A model generated the notes under the pieces. The model had not been told where the DNA came from, searched no databases, and saw only the letters and a list, made by a program, of their open reading frames with translations. Shown one piece after another: positions 27,338 through 36,389 of a stretch of 64,000 bases of DNA (its first letter is position 1; each line of letters opens with the position of its first letter). A program made the translations under genes and the position numbers. Source of the stretch: Pseudomonas cremoricolorata DSM 17059 = NBRC 16634 (GTDB lineage: Bacteria > Pseudomonadota > Gammaproteobacteria > Pseudomonadales > Pseudomonadaceae); contig NZ_AUEA01000011.1 of assembly GCF_000425745.1 (NCBI RefSeq), positions 1-64,000 of the forward strand, in the 5' to 3' direction.

Positions 27338-28438
27338 GTGAGCGAAACTGTCTTGTCCAACAACGAACAACCGGCGCCGCCGCAGACGCCGAAAGCCCCC
27401 GCGGGCAAGCCTGCCAAACGCTCCGGCAATGGTATTGCGGTACTCGCCCTGTTGCTCGGCGCAGCCGGTGTGGCCGTCGGTGGCTGGGGTGCCTGGCAAG
27501 TCCACCAACTGCAAGGTGACGAGCAGGGGCAGGGCCAGAGCCTGCAAGCGCTGAACGAGCGCGCCAATGCCTTGCAGCAGCGCGAGCAACAGATCAGCGC
27601 CCAGCTGTCGAGCCTGCCTGCGGCCAGTGAGCTGGAAGATCGCCGGCGCCTGGTGGCGCAGCTGCAAGGTGATCAACAACGCCTCAGCCAGCGCATGGAC
27701 ACCGTGCTCGGCGAGAGCCGCAAGGAATGGCGCCTGGCCGAGGCCGAACATTTGCTGCGTCTGGCGACCCTGCGCCTGTCTGCGTTGCAGGACATCACCA
27801 GCGCCCGGGCGCTGGTCGAGGGAGCCGACCAGATTCTGCGCGAGCACAGCGACCCAGGCTCGTTCGCCGCGCGCGAGCAACTGGCGCGCAGCAAGGCGAT
27901 TCTCGACAGCACCGAGCAACCCGACCGCACCGGCCTGTTCCTCAAGCTGGCGGCCCAGCGTGACCTGGTGCAGCAGCTCAGCGCGCAGTCGCCCGATTTC
28001 GACGCCAACGCCGATGCCATGGGTGCGCTGACTGGCGAGGGCGATATGTCGAGCCGCCTGTCGCAGTGGTGGGGGCAGATGTCCAAGTACTTCCAGGTTG
28101 ACTTCGACGCCGATCAGAACGTGCGTCCGCTGCTGGCCGGGCAGTCGCTGAACCAGCTGCGTCTGGCCCTGAGCCTGACCATCGAGCAGGCGCAATGGGC
28201 GGCGCTCAACGGCGAGGCGAAGGTCTACAGCCAGGCGCTGGATGATGCCCGCAGTGTGCTGTTGGCCAACTTCAACCCCGACAACCCGCAAAGCAAGGCC
28301 ATGCTGGAAAGCCTCAACCAATTGGCCGACCAGCCGGTTTCGGTGCAAGTGCCCGACCTGAGCGAGAGCCTGGCCGCGGTTCAGGCCTACATTCAGCGCC
28401 GTCACGTGCCGGCCGAAGCTGAAGGGGCCAAGCCATGA
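27338..28438 (+). CDS. hemX: HemX-like membrane protein (uroporphyrinogen-III C-methyltransferase-like annotation)
   Basis: A 366-residue protein with a proline/lysine-rich cytoplasmic N-terminus, one membrane segment (about 33-55) and a long periplasmic coiled-coil region (about 65-130) followed by a helical domain. It has no methyltransferase motif, so the common enzyme name is misleading; HemX is thought to be structural. I chose GTG at 27338, preceded by AAAGGA at 7 bases. An ATG-started frame from 27296 would overlap hemD. Confidence 0.88.
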   Translation: MSETVLSNNEQPAPPQTPKAPAGKPAKRSGNGIAVLALLLGAAGVAVGGWGAWQVHQLQGDEQGQGQSLQALNERANALQQREQQISAQLSSLPAASELEDRRRLVAQLQGDQQRLSQRMDTVLGESRKEWRLAEAEHLLRLATLRLSALQDITSARALVEGADQILREHSDPGSFAAREQLARSKAILDSTEQPDRTGLFLKLAAQRDLVQQLSAQSPDFDANADAMGALTGEGDMSSRLSQWWGQMSKYFQVDFDADQNVRPLLAGQSLNQLRLALSLTIEQAQWAALNGEAKVYSQALDDARSVLLANFNPDNPQSKAMLESLNQLADQPVSVQVPDLSESLAAVQAYIQRRHVPAEAEGAKP

Positions 28439-29673
28439 AGCGGGTGTACCTGCTGGCAGTCATTGCCATCGCCGTAGCGGCAGCGCTGGGCATTGCCATC
28501 GCCAAGCACAGCGGTTACGTGCTGATCGCCTATGGCGGCTTCCGTTATCAGTCCAGCCTGTGGGCGGCGCTGGGTGGCTTGCTGCTGCTGGTGCTGGTGA
28601 TCTGGCTGCTGCGTCATCTGATCGGCTTCGTGCTGACCTCCACGGGTGTGGTCAATCCCTGGTCGCGGCGCAACCGCAGCCGGCGCACGCGGATTTCCAT
28701 CGAGCAGGGCCAGCTCGATCTGGCCGAAGGGCGCTGGGCGAGCGCGCACAAACACCTGCGTCGAGCGGCTGAAGCCGAGCGTCAGCCGTTGCTCTTCTAC
28801 CTTGGCGCGGCGCGCGCGGCCAACGAGCTGGGCCGCACGCAAGACAGCGACAACCTGCTAGAGCGTGCGCTCGAGCGTCAGCCCGAGGCAGAGCTGGCGA
28901 TCGCCCTGGCCCATGCCCAACTGCAGCTCGACCGCGGCGACAGCGAAGGTGCGCTCGATACCCTGCAGGCCATGCATGCGCGCTACCCGGACAACGCCCA
29001 GGTGCTACGCCTGCTGCACCGCCTGCATCTTGAGCGCGGCGACTGGTCGGCGCTGGTGCGCCTGCTGCCTGAATTGCGCAAGCAAAAAGCCTTGCCTGCG
29101 ACCGAGCTCGCCACCCTCGAACAACGTGCCTGGGGCCAGAACCTGGGCCTGGCCGCGACCACCGGCGAAGATGCGCAGGCGGCCCGGCAGGCACTCGAGC
29201 GGGCCTGGCAGCAACTGAGCAACGCCCAGCGCCAGGAGCCTCAGCTGGTTCTGGCGTATGCCGAACAGATGCGTCAGTTGGGTGCGCAGGGCGAATCCGA
29301 GCAGGTGCTGCGTGCCGCGATCAAGCGCCAGTACGAAAGCCACCTGGCGCGGTCGTACGGATTGGTTCGTGGGGAAGACCCTGCCAAACAACTGAACACC
29401 GCTGAAGGCTGGCTCAAGGAGCATCCACAAGACCCGAGCCTGTTGCTGACCTTGGGCCGCCTGAGCTTGCAGAACCGTTTGTGGGGCAAGGCGCGCGATT
29501 ACCTGGAAAGCAGCCTGCGCCTCGAGCGTAACCCGGAAACCTGTGCGGAGCTGGCGCGGCTGCTCGCTGCGATGGGCGATACCGAACGCAGTAACCAGTT
29601 GTTCCAGGAGGGTCTGAATCTGCTCGACAGCCGCCTGCTGGCCCTGCCACTGCCCAAGGCAATCAACGCCTGA
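28435..29673 (+). CDS. hemY: HemY-like tetratricopeptide membrane protein
   Basis: A 412-residue protein with two N-terminal membrane segments (about 4-22 and 40-63) and cytoplasmic TPR repeats (LEQGQLDLAEGRWASAHKHL and later). HemY of proteobacteria is conserved after hemCDX, with a presumed scaffolding role in heme synthesis; it is not the Bacillus coproporphyrinogen oxidase also called HemY. It overlaps hemX by ATGA. A strong terminator ends the operon. Confidence 0.9.
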   Translation: MKRVYLLAVIAIAVAAALGIAIAKHSGYVLIAYGGFRYQSSLWAALGGLLLLVLVIWLLRHLIGFVLTSTGVVNPWSRRNRSRRTRISIEQGQLDLAEGRWASAHKHLRRAAEAERQPLLFYLGAARAANELGRTQDSDNLLERALERQPEAELAIALAHAQLQLDRGDSEGALDTLQAMHARYPDNAQVLRLLHRLHLERGDWSALVRLLPELRKQKALPATELATLEQRAWGQNLGLAATTGEDAQAARQALERAWQQLSNAQRQEPQLVLAYAEQMRQLGAQGESEQVLRAAIKRQYESHLARSYGLVRGEDPAKQLNTAEGWLKEHPQDPSLLLTLGRLSLQNRLWGKARDYLESSLRLERNPETCAELARLLAAMGDTERSNQLFQEGLNLLDSRLLALPLPKAINA

Positions 29674-29678
29674 ACCGT

Positions 29679-29718
29679 CCTCGGCTCTTTGGTCATTCCA
29701 CAGAGCCGAGGCGTTTTT
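29679..29718 (+). terminator. hem operon terminator
   Basis: A perfect 10-bp stem CCTCGGCTCT/AGAGCCGAGG (29679-29688 with 29702-29711), then a run of Ts. Confidence 0.9.
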
Positions 29719-29881
29719 CCCGGTCCGTTGTAGGGCGATTGGTCTTAAGGTTTGGGTCCTCAGAAACCTCCCACTTGTTCTTGCACCCTTTCCCGCCAAT
29801 TCTGGGACATATCTGGTCTGTAGCGCCTTGAAACAGGGGAGATCTTTCCTTACCGTCTCAGGCCACCATTATCCTCCGGGA

Positions 29882-30400
29882 ATGTCCTCGTCCATGTCGC
29901 TGGCTCGTTTGCGCACGCTGTTCTTTCCCGCCTCGCTGGCCTCGCTGATCGTGCTGATCGGCTCGATCAAGCTCGAGTCGATGGCGGGTCTGGCGCCCTG
30001 CGCGCTGTGCTACAGCCAACGCGCGTTACTGGGTGTGTATCTGTTGCTGGGCTTGTGCGCGATCATCTACTCCCCCAGCCGGCGCAGTGACCGCAACTAT
30101 GCGCGCACGCTGCTGCTCAGCGCCGGGCTGGGTGCGTGGCTGGCCGGGCGCCAGGTGTGGTTGCAGAGCGAAAGCTGGTCGACGGTCAGTTGTCCATCGC
30201 CAGTGCCGATGCTGTCCGACCTGCCGCTGGGCCAGGCTCTGTACCGGCTGCTGCTGGGCAGCCCGGAATGCGCGCCGATCAGCTGGAGCTTTCTCGATCT
30301 GACCCTGCCCGAGTGGAGTCTGCTGGCGTTTCTTGGGCTGGCGTGCCTGCCGTTGAGCTTTTTGCTCGCGCAGCGTCTGCGCACCCTGATGACGGATTGA
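29882..30400 (+). CDS. dsbB: Disulfide bond formation protein B
   Basis: A 172-residue DsbB family quinone oxidoreductase with four membrane segments that reoxidises DsbA. The first redox pair is C40-x-x-C43 (APCALCYSQR); the second is C104 and C130 in the periplasmic loop. I favour the ATG at 29882; one four codons later (29894) is equally possible, and the frame opens at 29828. A DsbB paralogue sits next to algQ in P. aeruginosa as well. Confidence 0.93.
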   Translation: MSSSMSLARLRTLFFPASLASLIVLIGSIKLESMAGLAPCALCYSQRALLGVYLLLGLCAIIYSPSRRSDRNYARTLLLSAGLGAWLAGRQVWLQSESWSTVSCPSPVPMLSDLPLGQALYRLLLGSPECAPISWSFLDLTLPEWSLLAFLGLACLPLSFLLAQRLRTLMTD

Positions 30401-30487
30401 TCTGGCGCACGGCATCGGCTGTTTGCTCGACCAGCGGTGGTTGGGGCGAGGATTAAACGCTTGTATGAAGTTAGTGTGCTGCGTACC

Positions 30488-30514
30488 TTGATGGGCAGGA
30501 CCTGCGGGAATAAT
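30488..30514 (+). promoter_or_regulatory. Possible sigma-70 promoter of algQ
   Basis: TTGATG (30488-30493) and AATAAT (30509-30514) with a 15-bp spacer. It is the best match between dsbB and algQ, but the spacing is short. Confidence 0.25.
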
Positions 30515-30632
30515 CTCCCACAGCGCATACCGAAAAATACACCTGCTCGATGCCCGTTTGCTGATATCACCCCAGGGGCAATTTCAGATTGCCAGGGTAG
30601 AAGGGCATCAACCCAGAAGGGATGAGATCGCC

Positions 30633-31103
30633 ATGCTTGATAGTTGTCAGAATGCTCAGGAACGCTGGGGCGGGGTTCACAAGCTGATCGACCGTTGGCT
30701 GGAAGAACGCCACGAGCTGGTCAAGGCATTTCGTCAAATGCGCGACGCCAAGCCTGCGTTTGCTGATAAACAGCACAACACCGGATTCTGCGAAATTCTC
30801 GTCGATTATGTGTCGGGCTGGCACTTCGGCATTTGCGAACAGTTGATCAGCGAGGCCAAGGCCTTTGGCGATGACCGTGCCCTGCGTCTGGCCAATGAAA
30901 TCAACCCGCGCATCGACGAAATTACCCAGATCGCCCTGGCCTTCAACGACCATTGTGAAAAAGCCGAATGCACTGACGCCGAACGCTTCGCCAAGAAGCT
31001 TGGCGAATTGGGGAGCCTATTGCGTGAGCGTTTCGAGCTCGAAGACTGCCTGATCGAAGTGCTGCACAACGCCCACAACACCGAAGACACCGCGCGCGCC
31101 TGA
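30633..31103 (+). CDS. algQ: Rsd/AlgQ anti-RNA polymerase sigma-70 factor
   Basis: A 156-residue Rsd/AlgQ protein, all helical, that binds region 4 of sigma-70 and shifts polymerase use. AlgQ (AlgR2) affects alginate, siderophores and virulence genes in P. aeruginosa. The ERWGGVHKLIDRWLEERHEL start and the YVSGWHFGICEQL segment match AlgQ closely. The ATG at 30633 follows AGGGATGAG. It is convergent with an FKBP gene. Confidence 0.94.
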   Translation: MLDSCQNAQERWGGVHKLIDRWLEERHELVKAFRQMRDAKPAFADKQHNTGFCEILVDYVSGWHFGICEQLISEAKAFGDDRALRLANEINPRIDEITQIALAFNDHCEKAECTDAERFAKKLGELGSLLRERFELEDCLIEVLHNAHNTEDTARA

Positions 31104-31110
31104 GCCCTGC

Positions 31111-31770
31111 TCAGTTGCCTACAGCCAGCAGTTCGATTTCGAACACCAGCGGCGTGTAGGGCGCGATCACGTCACCAGCGCCTTGTGCGCCGTAGGCCAA
31201 CGCCGACGGTATCACCAGCCGCCACTTGGCGCCCGCCCGCATCTGCGGCAACGCCAGCCGCCAGCCTTCGATCACCGAGTCCAGCCTGAACCACTGCGCG
31301 GTCTGGCTCTGGTCGAATACCGTGCCGTCCGGCAACCAGCCGGTGTAGCGCACCTGGACCCTGCCCGCTGTTGCTGGCTGCGGCCCGGCTCCGCTGGCCA
31401 GCTCGCTGTACAGCACACCTTGGGTCAACTCATGCGTACCGCTGCGCGCCCGCTGTTGGGCGATGAAACGCGCTTCTGCGGCCATCAGTTCCGCCGTGTG
31501 GGCCTGTTCGGCAGCGGCATTGGCCTGCTCCTCGTGCTGCTGCAACAGCGTTTGCATGCGCTGCGCGTCGAGCTTTAGCGGTTGCTGTCGATACGCGGCA
31601 TTCAGACCCTCGAGCAATGCTTCGATCGGCAGATCGGGCACTTCCTTGCGCAGCCGCTCACCCAGGCTTGCACCGACGCTATAGGCCACGTCATCAGGCG
31701 CGTCGGCAGGTGCCGCAGCGAAGGTCAGTGGGGTCGACAGGCACAGGCCAAGAACAAGATAGCGGCGCAC
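31111..31770 (-). CDS. FKBP-type peptidyl-prolyl cis-trans isomerase
   Basis: A 219-residue exported isomerase of the FkpA/FklB type. A signal peptide covers about residues 1-19 (LCLSTPLTFAAAPA), then a helical dimerisation domain (about 25-115) and a C-terminal FKBP domain (about 125-217) with VRYTGWLPDGTVFDQS and PSALAYGAQG. It probably assists folding in the periplasm. Its position between algQ and algP is conserved with P. aeruginosa. Confidence 0.93.
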   Translation of the reverse strand: MRRYLVLGLCLSTPLTFAAAPADAPDDVAYSVGASLGERLRKEVPDLPIEALLEGLNAAYRQQPLKLDAQRMQTLLQQHEEQANAAAEQAHTAELMAAEARFIAQQRARSGTHELTQGVLYSELASGAGPQPATAGRVQVRYTGWLPDGTVFDQSQTAQWFRLDSVIEGWRLALPQMRAGAKWRLVIPSALAYGAQGAGDVIAPYTPLVFEIELLAVGN

Positions 31771-31981
31771 GGTGAACTCCTACGATCGGGGCGGCAAGTA
31801 TGCCAGTGTTGCAGGGCGGACGTTGCTTGAACGCGGGCGGGCGAAGTAAGGTTCCCAGGTTGGATGAATAAACAATCGTGAGCGAAGTCAAACTACCCGT
31901 TGCGTGCCCCTGACAGGCTCTAGCGGTGTCAGCGGCAGAAGCATAGTATGAGTCGCACTCTCCTCAGCCAGGATGTAGACC

Positions 31982-32752
31982 ATGTCGGCAAAGAAGAAGC
32001 CAGTCAGTACTCCGTTGCACCTGCTCCAACAACTTTCCAATAGCCTGCTCGAACATCTGGAAGATGCCTGCAGCCAAGCCTTGGCCGATGCCGAGAAACT
32101 GCTCGCCAAGCTTGAGAAACAACGCGGCAAGGCGCAGGACAAACTGCATAACGCCCGCCTGAAGTTGCAGGATTCGGCAAAAGCCGGAAAAGCCAAGGCC
32201 CAGGGCAAGGCGCAAAAAGTGGCGGGTGAGTTGGAAGAACTGCTCGACTCGCTCAAAGAGCGCCAGACTGAAACCCGCACGTATATTCAGCAACTCAAGC
32301 GCGATGCACAGGAAAGCCTGAAGTTGGCCCAAGGGGTTGGCAAAGTGCGCGAAGCCGCTGCCAAGGCGCTGGACCAGCGCGCCGCCAAACCTGCGCCAGC
32401 GCCGGCCAAGCCCGCCGCGCGCAAGCCGGCAGCGGCCAAGCCTGCTGCGGCAAGTGAGGCGCCCAAGGCCCCGGGCAAACCTGCAGCGCGGCGTGCGCCG
32501 GCCAGCCGCGCGGCGGCAGCCAAAGCGGTAGCCGAGCCTGCCGACAAAGCCACTGCCGCCGCCAAGCCCGCTCCGCGCAAGGCACCGGCCAAGCCCGCAG
32601 GCACTGCGCCTGCGCCACGCAAGGCAGCGGCCAAGCCTGCCGCCCGCAAGCCCGCTGCCAGCAAACCTGCAGCACCTGCAGGCGCTGCTGCGAGCACCCC
32701 GGCTTCGTCAGCCGCACCTGCCGACGCCGCTCAGAAACCCGTTTCTTCCTGA
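31982..32752 (+). CDS. algP: Histone H1-like regulator AlgP (AlgR3)
   Basis: A 256-residue protein. The N-terminal part (about 5-125) is charged and coiled-coil (HLLQQLSNSLLEHLEDACSQ, then repeated K/E heptads). From about 130 it is a lysine/alanine/proline-rich tail with many KPAA-type repeats, resembling eukaryotic histone H1. P. aeruginosa AlgP binds DNA and was linked to alginate expression. The tail repeats are prone to length variation by recombination. The 3' end overlaps the convergent TIGR02444 gene by 22 bases. Confidence 0.93.
   Translation: MSAKKKPVSTPLHLLQQLSNSLLEHLEDACSQALADAEKLLAKLEKQRGKAQDKLHNARLKLQDSAKAGKAKAQGKAQKVAGELEELLDSLKERQTETRTYIQQLKRDAQESLKLAQGVGKVREAAAKALDQRAAKPAPAPAKPAARKPAAAKPAAASEAPKAPGKPAARRAPASRAAAAKAVAEPADKATAAAKPAPRKAPAKPAGTAPAPRKAAAKPAARKPAASKPAAPAGAAASTPASSAAPADAAQKPVSS
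32385..32700 (+). repeat. Degenerate KPAA-coding repeats in algP
   Basis: The DNA is built of imperfect 9-15 base units such as GCCAAGCCCGCC and AAGCCTGCTGCG coding for KPAA, AKPA and RKPA. Copies are scattered rather than perfectly periodic. In P. aeruginosa the same region varies between strains. Confidence 0.8.
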
Positions 32753-33210
32753 AGCCGGCAAGCCGCGACGCGCACCGTCTGGAGCGCGTCGTGGTGCTGC
32801 GCAGAAATCGGTAGCAGCAACCGCAGCCAGTCCTGCCCTTGCCGTCCAGGCGTTGGCGACCAGTGCGTCGCAGCCTCCTCCAGCCGCTCCAGCAGTGTGC
32901 GTTCCGCCTTCAGCTCCAAGCCTTTCAATTGCTCGCGCAGCATGCCCAGTTGCGGGTCGCTCTGTGCCTGCGCTTTCCAGTGCTGGCGCAGCAGGCGCAA
33001 TGGCCCGATGACTTCGTTCTGCCAGGCGCTTGCCAGTGCGCACAACGTGTCTGCGCGCTGGGCATCGGCACCCACCTGGCGGCTGTGCAACCAGCAGCCG
33101 CACAGTAGCAGGCACACGTCCGCACCCGCTTCCTGCAAGGCCAGAGCGGCCGTTTCCACACCGCCACGGCCATACAGCGCCAGTGCGTAACTCCACAGAT
33201 CGTTCGACAT
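32731..33210 (-). CDS. TIGR02444 family protein
   Basis: A 159-residue protein, mostly helical, matching the TIGR02444 family (SNDLWSYALALYGRGGVETAAL at the start, CLLLCGCWL near 33-41). Function is unknown. It ends inside the last 22 bases of algP on the other strand and is divergent from yheS. I used the ATG at 33210; two more in-frame ATGs lie 3 and 12 bases upstream. Confidence 0.83.
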   Translation of the reverse strand: MSNDLWSYALALYGRGGVETAALALQEAGADVCLLLCGCWLHSRQVGADAQRADTLCALASAWQNEVIGPLRLLRQHWKAQAQSDPQLGMLREQLKGLELKAERTLLERLEEAATHWSPTPGRQGQDWLRLLLPISAQHHDALQTVRVAACRLQEETGF

Positions 33211-33261
33211 CATTGGCCCCACACTACTGGGTCGAGGAAGCTGGTAGACTCCGCGACCATC

Positions 33262-35172
33262 ATGATCAGACTATCCAACCTCACTTTACAGCGTGGTCCT
33301 CAGCGCCTGCTAGAAGGCGCCGAAATGACCCTGCACACCGGCCATAAAGCCGGCCTGATCGGTGCCAACGGCGCCGGTAAATCCAGCCTGTTCGCCTTGC
33401 TGCGCGGCGAGTTGTCGCCTGACGGTGGCGACTGCCAGGTGCCGGCCGACTGGCGCATCGCGCACATGCGTCAAGAGGTCGATACGCTCGACCGCGTCGC
33501 GGTCGATTACGTGCTCGACGGCGACCTGCGCCTGCGCCAGGTGCAGCGCGAGCTGGCAGCCGCCGAGCAAGCGCAGGATGGTACCGCTCAGGCGCGCCTG
33601 CACAGTGAGCTGGACAGCGCCAATGGCTACACCGCCGATGCGCGGGCGCGCAAGTTGCTCGCCGGGCTGGGCTTTACCAACGAGCAGATGGACCGCCGCG
33701 TCGGCGACTTCTCCGGCGGCTGGCGCATGCGCCTGAACCTCGCCCAGGCCCTGATGTGCCCGTCCGACCTGCTGCTGCTCGACGAGCCAACCAACCACCT
33801 GGACCTCGACGCCATTCTCTGGCTCGAAGACTGGCTCAAGGGTTATCCGGGCACGTTGCTGCTGATTTCCCACGACCGCGATTTCCTCGACGCCGTGGTC
33901 GATCATGTGCTGCATGTCGAGCAGCGCAAGCTCAACCTCTACAAAGGCGGCTACAGCGCCTTCGAGCGCACTCGCGCCGAGCGTCTGGCGCAGCAGCAAC
34001 AGGCCTACGAGAAGCAGCAGGCCCAGCGTGCGCACATGGAAAAGTACATCGCGCGCTTCAAGGCCCAGGCCACCAAGGCGCGTCAGGCACAGAGCCGCAT
34101 CAAGGCGCTGGAGCGCATGGAAGAATTGTCGGCGGCGCACGTCGATTCGCCGTTCGACTTCGTTTTCCGCGAATCGCACAAACTCTCCAACCCGCTGCTC
34201 GACCTCTCCGAAGGGCGTCTGGGCTACGGCGAGCGGGCCGTGCTGGAGAAGGTCAAGCTGCAACTGGTGCCCGGTGCACGGATCGGCCTGCTGGGCCCCA
34301 ACGGCGCAGGCAAGTCGACCCTGATCAAGAACCTCGCCGGCGAGCTGCAACCGCTGGGCGGGCGTCTGGTCCGCGGCGAGAACCTGGCGGTGGGCTACTT
34401 CGCCCAGCACCAGCTCGATTCGCTCGATGACAAGGCCAGCCCGTTGTTGCACCTGCAGCGCCTTGCGCCGAGCGAGCGCGAGCAGACCCTGCGCGACTTC
34501 CTCGGTGGCTTCGATTTCCACGGTGATCGGGTCGACGAGCCGGTGGTGAATTTCTCGGGCGGTGAAAAGGCGCGTCTGGCCCTGGCGTTGATCGCCTGGG
34601 AGCGGCCCAACCTGCTGCTGCTCGACGAGCCGACTAACCACCTGGACCTGGAAATGCGTCTGGCCCTGACCATGGCGCTGCAAGAATTCAGCGGCGCTGT
34701 GGTGGTGGTGTCTCACGACCGTCACCTGCTCAAGAGCACTACCGATGATTTCCTGCTGGTGGCCGACGGCAAGGTTGAGGCGTTCGATGGCGACCTCGAT
34801 GACTACAGCCGCTGGCTGCTGGAATTCCGTCAGCGCAGCGCGGCATCGACTGCGGCGCCGGGCAATCCGGATAAAACCGACAAGAAAGCCCAGCGCCAGG
34901 CCGCAGCCGCCCTTCGCCAGCAGTTGGCGCCGCACAAGCGGGCGGCCGACAAGCTGGAAAGCGAACTGGGCCAAGTGCACACGCAATTGGCCGAGATCGA
35001 AACCGCGCTGGGTGACAGTGGCCTTTATGACGCTGCCCGCAAGGAGCAACTGCGCGAGCTGCTGGCTCGACAGAGCACGCTCAAGCAGCGCGAAGGCGAG
35101 CTGGAAGAAGCCTGGATAGAAGCGCTGGAAACCCTCGAGAGCATGCAGGCCGAACTCGAAGCGCTGTCCTGA
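33262..35172 (+). CDS. yheS: ABC-F family ATPase YheS
   Basis: A 636-residue ABC-F protein, the same length as E. coli YheS and similar along its whole length. Two ATPase domains carry Walker A GANGAGKSS and GPNGAGKST, signatures FSGGW and FSGGE, and DEPTNHLDL twice, joined by the charged interdomain linker (about 230-290) that reaches the ribosomal P site. The C-terminus is a coiled coil (about 540-635). It acts on stalled ribosomes; it is not a transporter, having no membrane segment. Confidence 0.95.
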   Translation: MIRLSNLTLQRGPQRLLEGAEMTLHTGHKAGLIGANGAGKSSLFALLRGELSPDGGDCQVPADWRIAHMRQEVDTLDRVAVDYVLDGDLRLRQVQRELAAAEQAQDGTAQARLHSELDSANGYTADARARKLLAGLGFTNEQMDRRVGDFSGGWRMRLNLAQALMCPSDLLLLDEPTNHLDLDAILWLEDWLKGYPGTLLLISHDRDFLDAVVDHVLHVEQRKLNLYKGGYSAFERTRAERLAQQQQAYEKQQAQRAHMEKYIARFKAQATKARQAQSRIKALERMEELSAAHVDSPFDFVFRESHKLSNPLLDLSEGRLGYGERAVLEKVKLQLVPGARIGLLGPNGAGKSTLIKNLAGELQPLGGRLVRGENLAVGYFAQHQLDSLDDKASPLLHLQRLAPSEREQTLRDFLGGFDFHGDRVDEPVVNFSGGEKARLALALIAWERPNLLLLDEPTNHLDLEMRLALTMALQEFSGAVVVVSHDRHLLKSTTDDFLLVADGKVEAFDGDLDDYSRWLLEFRQRSAASTAAPGNPDKTDKKAQRQAAAALRQQLAPHKRAADKLESELGQVHTQLAEIETALGDSGLYDAARKEQLRELLARQSTLKQREGELEEAWIEALETLESMQAELEALS

Positions 35173-35302
35173 CGCTGCTGGCGGATGCGCTGTTCACAGC
35201 CATCGGCCAGCGTTTGCCCAGCTACCGGCAAATTTTTCTGGTGATTTTCCCCTTCGCCGCTTAGCGTTACGTTTTGCAAACATTTGTCGAGCGAGGTGTG
35301 CG

Positions 35303-35935
35303 ATGTCCCTGGAAACCTGGTTGGCGTTCTTCGCTGCATGCTGGGTCATCAGCCTGTCGCCAGGCGCCGGTGCCATCGCCTCGATGTCCAGCGGCCTGCA
35401 GTACGGTTTCTGGCGCGGCTACTGGAATGCCCTGGGCCTGCAACTGGGTCTGATCGCCCAGATCGCCGTCATCGCCGCCGGGGTGGGCGCGATTCTCGCG
35501 GCTTCGGCCACTGCGTTTCAGGTGATCAAGTGGTTTGGCGTGTGTTACCTGATCTATCTGGCGTATCGGCAGTGGCGTGCGCTGCCCATGGACATGAACG
35601 AGGGCGCCAGCCTGCGTCCGGTGGGCAAGCCCTCGACCCTGGTGCTGCGCGGCTTTCTGGTCAATGTCAGCAACCCCAAGGCGCTGGTGTTCATGCTGGC
35701 GGTGCTGCCGCAGTTCATCGATCCGCACGCCCCACTGCTCGGCCAGTACCTGTACATCACCGCCACCATGATCGCCGTCGACATGCTGGTGATGGCCGGT
35801 TATACCGGCCTGGCTTCGCGGGTCTTGCGCCTGCTGCGCACGCCGCGCCAGCAGAAACGTCTGAACCGCACCTTCGCCGGCCTGTTCCTCGGTGCCGCAA
35901 CCTTCCTCGCCACCCTGCGCCGCGCGCCGCTTTGA
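35303..35935 (+). CDS. LysE/RhtB family amino acid exporter
   Basis: A 210-residue membrane protein with about six hydrophobic segments and the family opening SPGAGAIASMSSGLQYGFWRG. NPKALVFMLAVLPQFI is the second conserved region. It should export an amino acid or derivative such as homoserine or threonine; the substrate cannot be told. It stands alone, with an AT-rich 130-bp upstream gap. Confidence 0.9.
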   Translation: MSLETWLAFFAACWVISLSPGAGAIASMSSGLQYGFWRGYWNALGLQLGLIAQIAVIAAGVGAILAASATAFQVIKWFGVCYLIYLAYRQWRALPMDMNEGASLRPVGKPSTLVLRGFLVNVSNPKALVFMLAVLPQFIDPHAPLLGQYLYITATMIAVDMLVMAGYTGLASRVLRLLRTPRQQKRLNRTFAGLFLGAATFLATLRRAPL

Positions 35936-36077
35936 GCTGGGCGCGCAGTGAATCGGTGATTCGTTGGAACCCTCGGCAGGCGTCACGCTGTCTCATCTTC
36001 AGACGGGTGATCACTCACCCTCTCAACCCACTTCGTTAGTGCGAGCTGAAGGCTGCGACTGACACCGAGGAGGCACT

Positions 36078-36320
36078 ATGGACACTTCCACTCCGACCTA
36101 CCCCGAGCTGTTCATGCAACTGGGGGTGGGTGATGACCCAGTCGAAATCGACAAGTTCATCACCACCCATGGTCCGCTCGACGACGACGTCAAACTGGTC
36201 GATGCGCCGTTCTGGAATGAAGGCCAACGCGCGTTTCTCAAGGAAAACTACATCGCGGATTCGGACTGGATCATGGTGATCGACCAGCTCAACGAAGCGC
36301 TGCACGAACCGAAGAAATAA
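36078..36320 (+). CDS. DUF2789 family protein
   Basis: An 80-residue acidic protein of the DUF2789 family (MQLGVGDDPVEIDKFI, then FWNEGQRAFLKENYIADSDW). No signal peptide or catalytic motif. GGAGGCACT precedes the ATG. Function is unknown. Confidence 0.88.
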   Translation: MDTSTPTYPELFMQLGVGDDPVEIDKFITTHGPLDDDVKLVDAPFWNEGQRAFLKENYIADSDWIMVIDQLNEALHEPKK

Positions 36321-36389
36321 GCGCCCAACGGCGCCTGGCCGCTTCCCGGAGCATTGCTATGCTTTCGGGAAGAACAAGGGGAGGGCGCC

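Noticed and set aside
32385..32700. Repeats in algP as a CRISPR or satellite array
   Set aside because: Units are short, imperfect, in frame and code for KPAA repeats of a known protein.
33310..35049. 579-codon frame opposite yheS
   Set aside because: Antisense to an ABC-F gene with conserved motifs on the plus strand.
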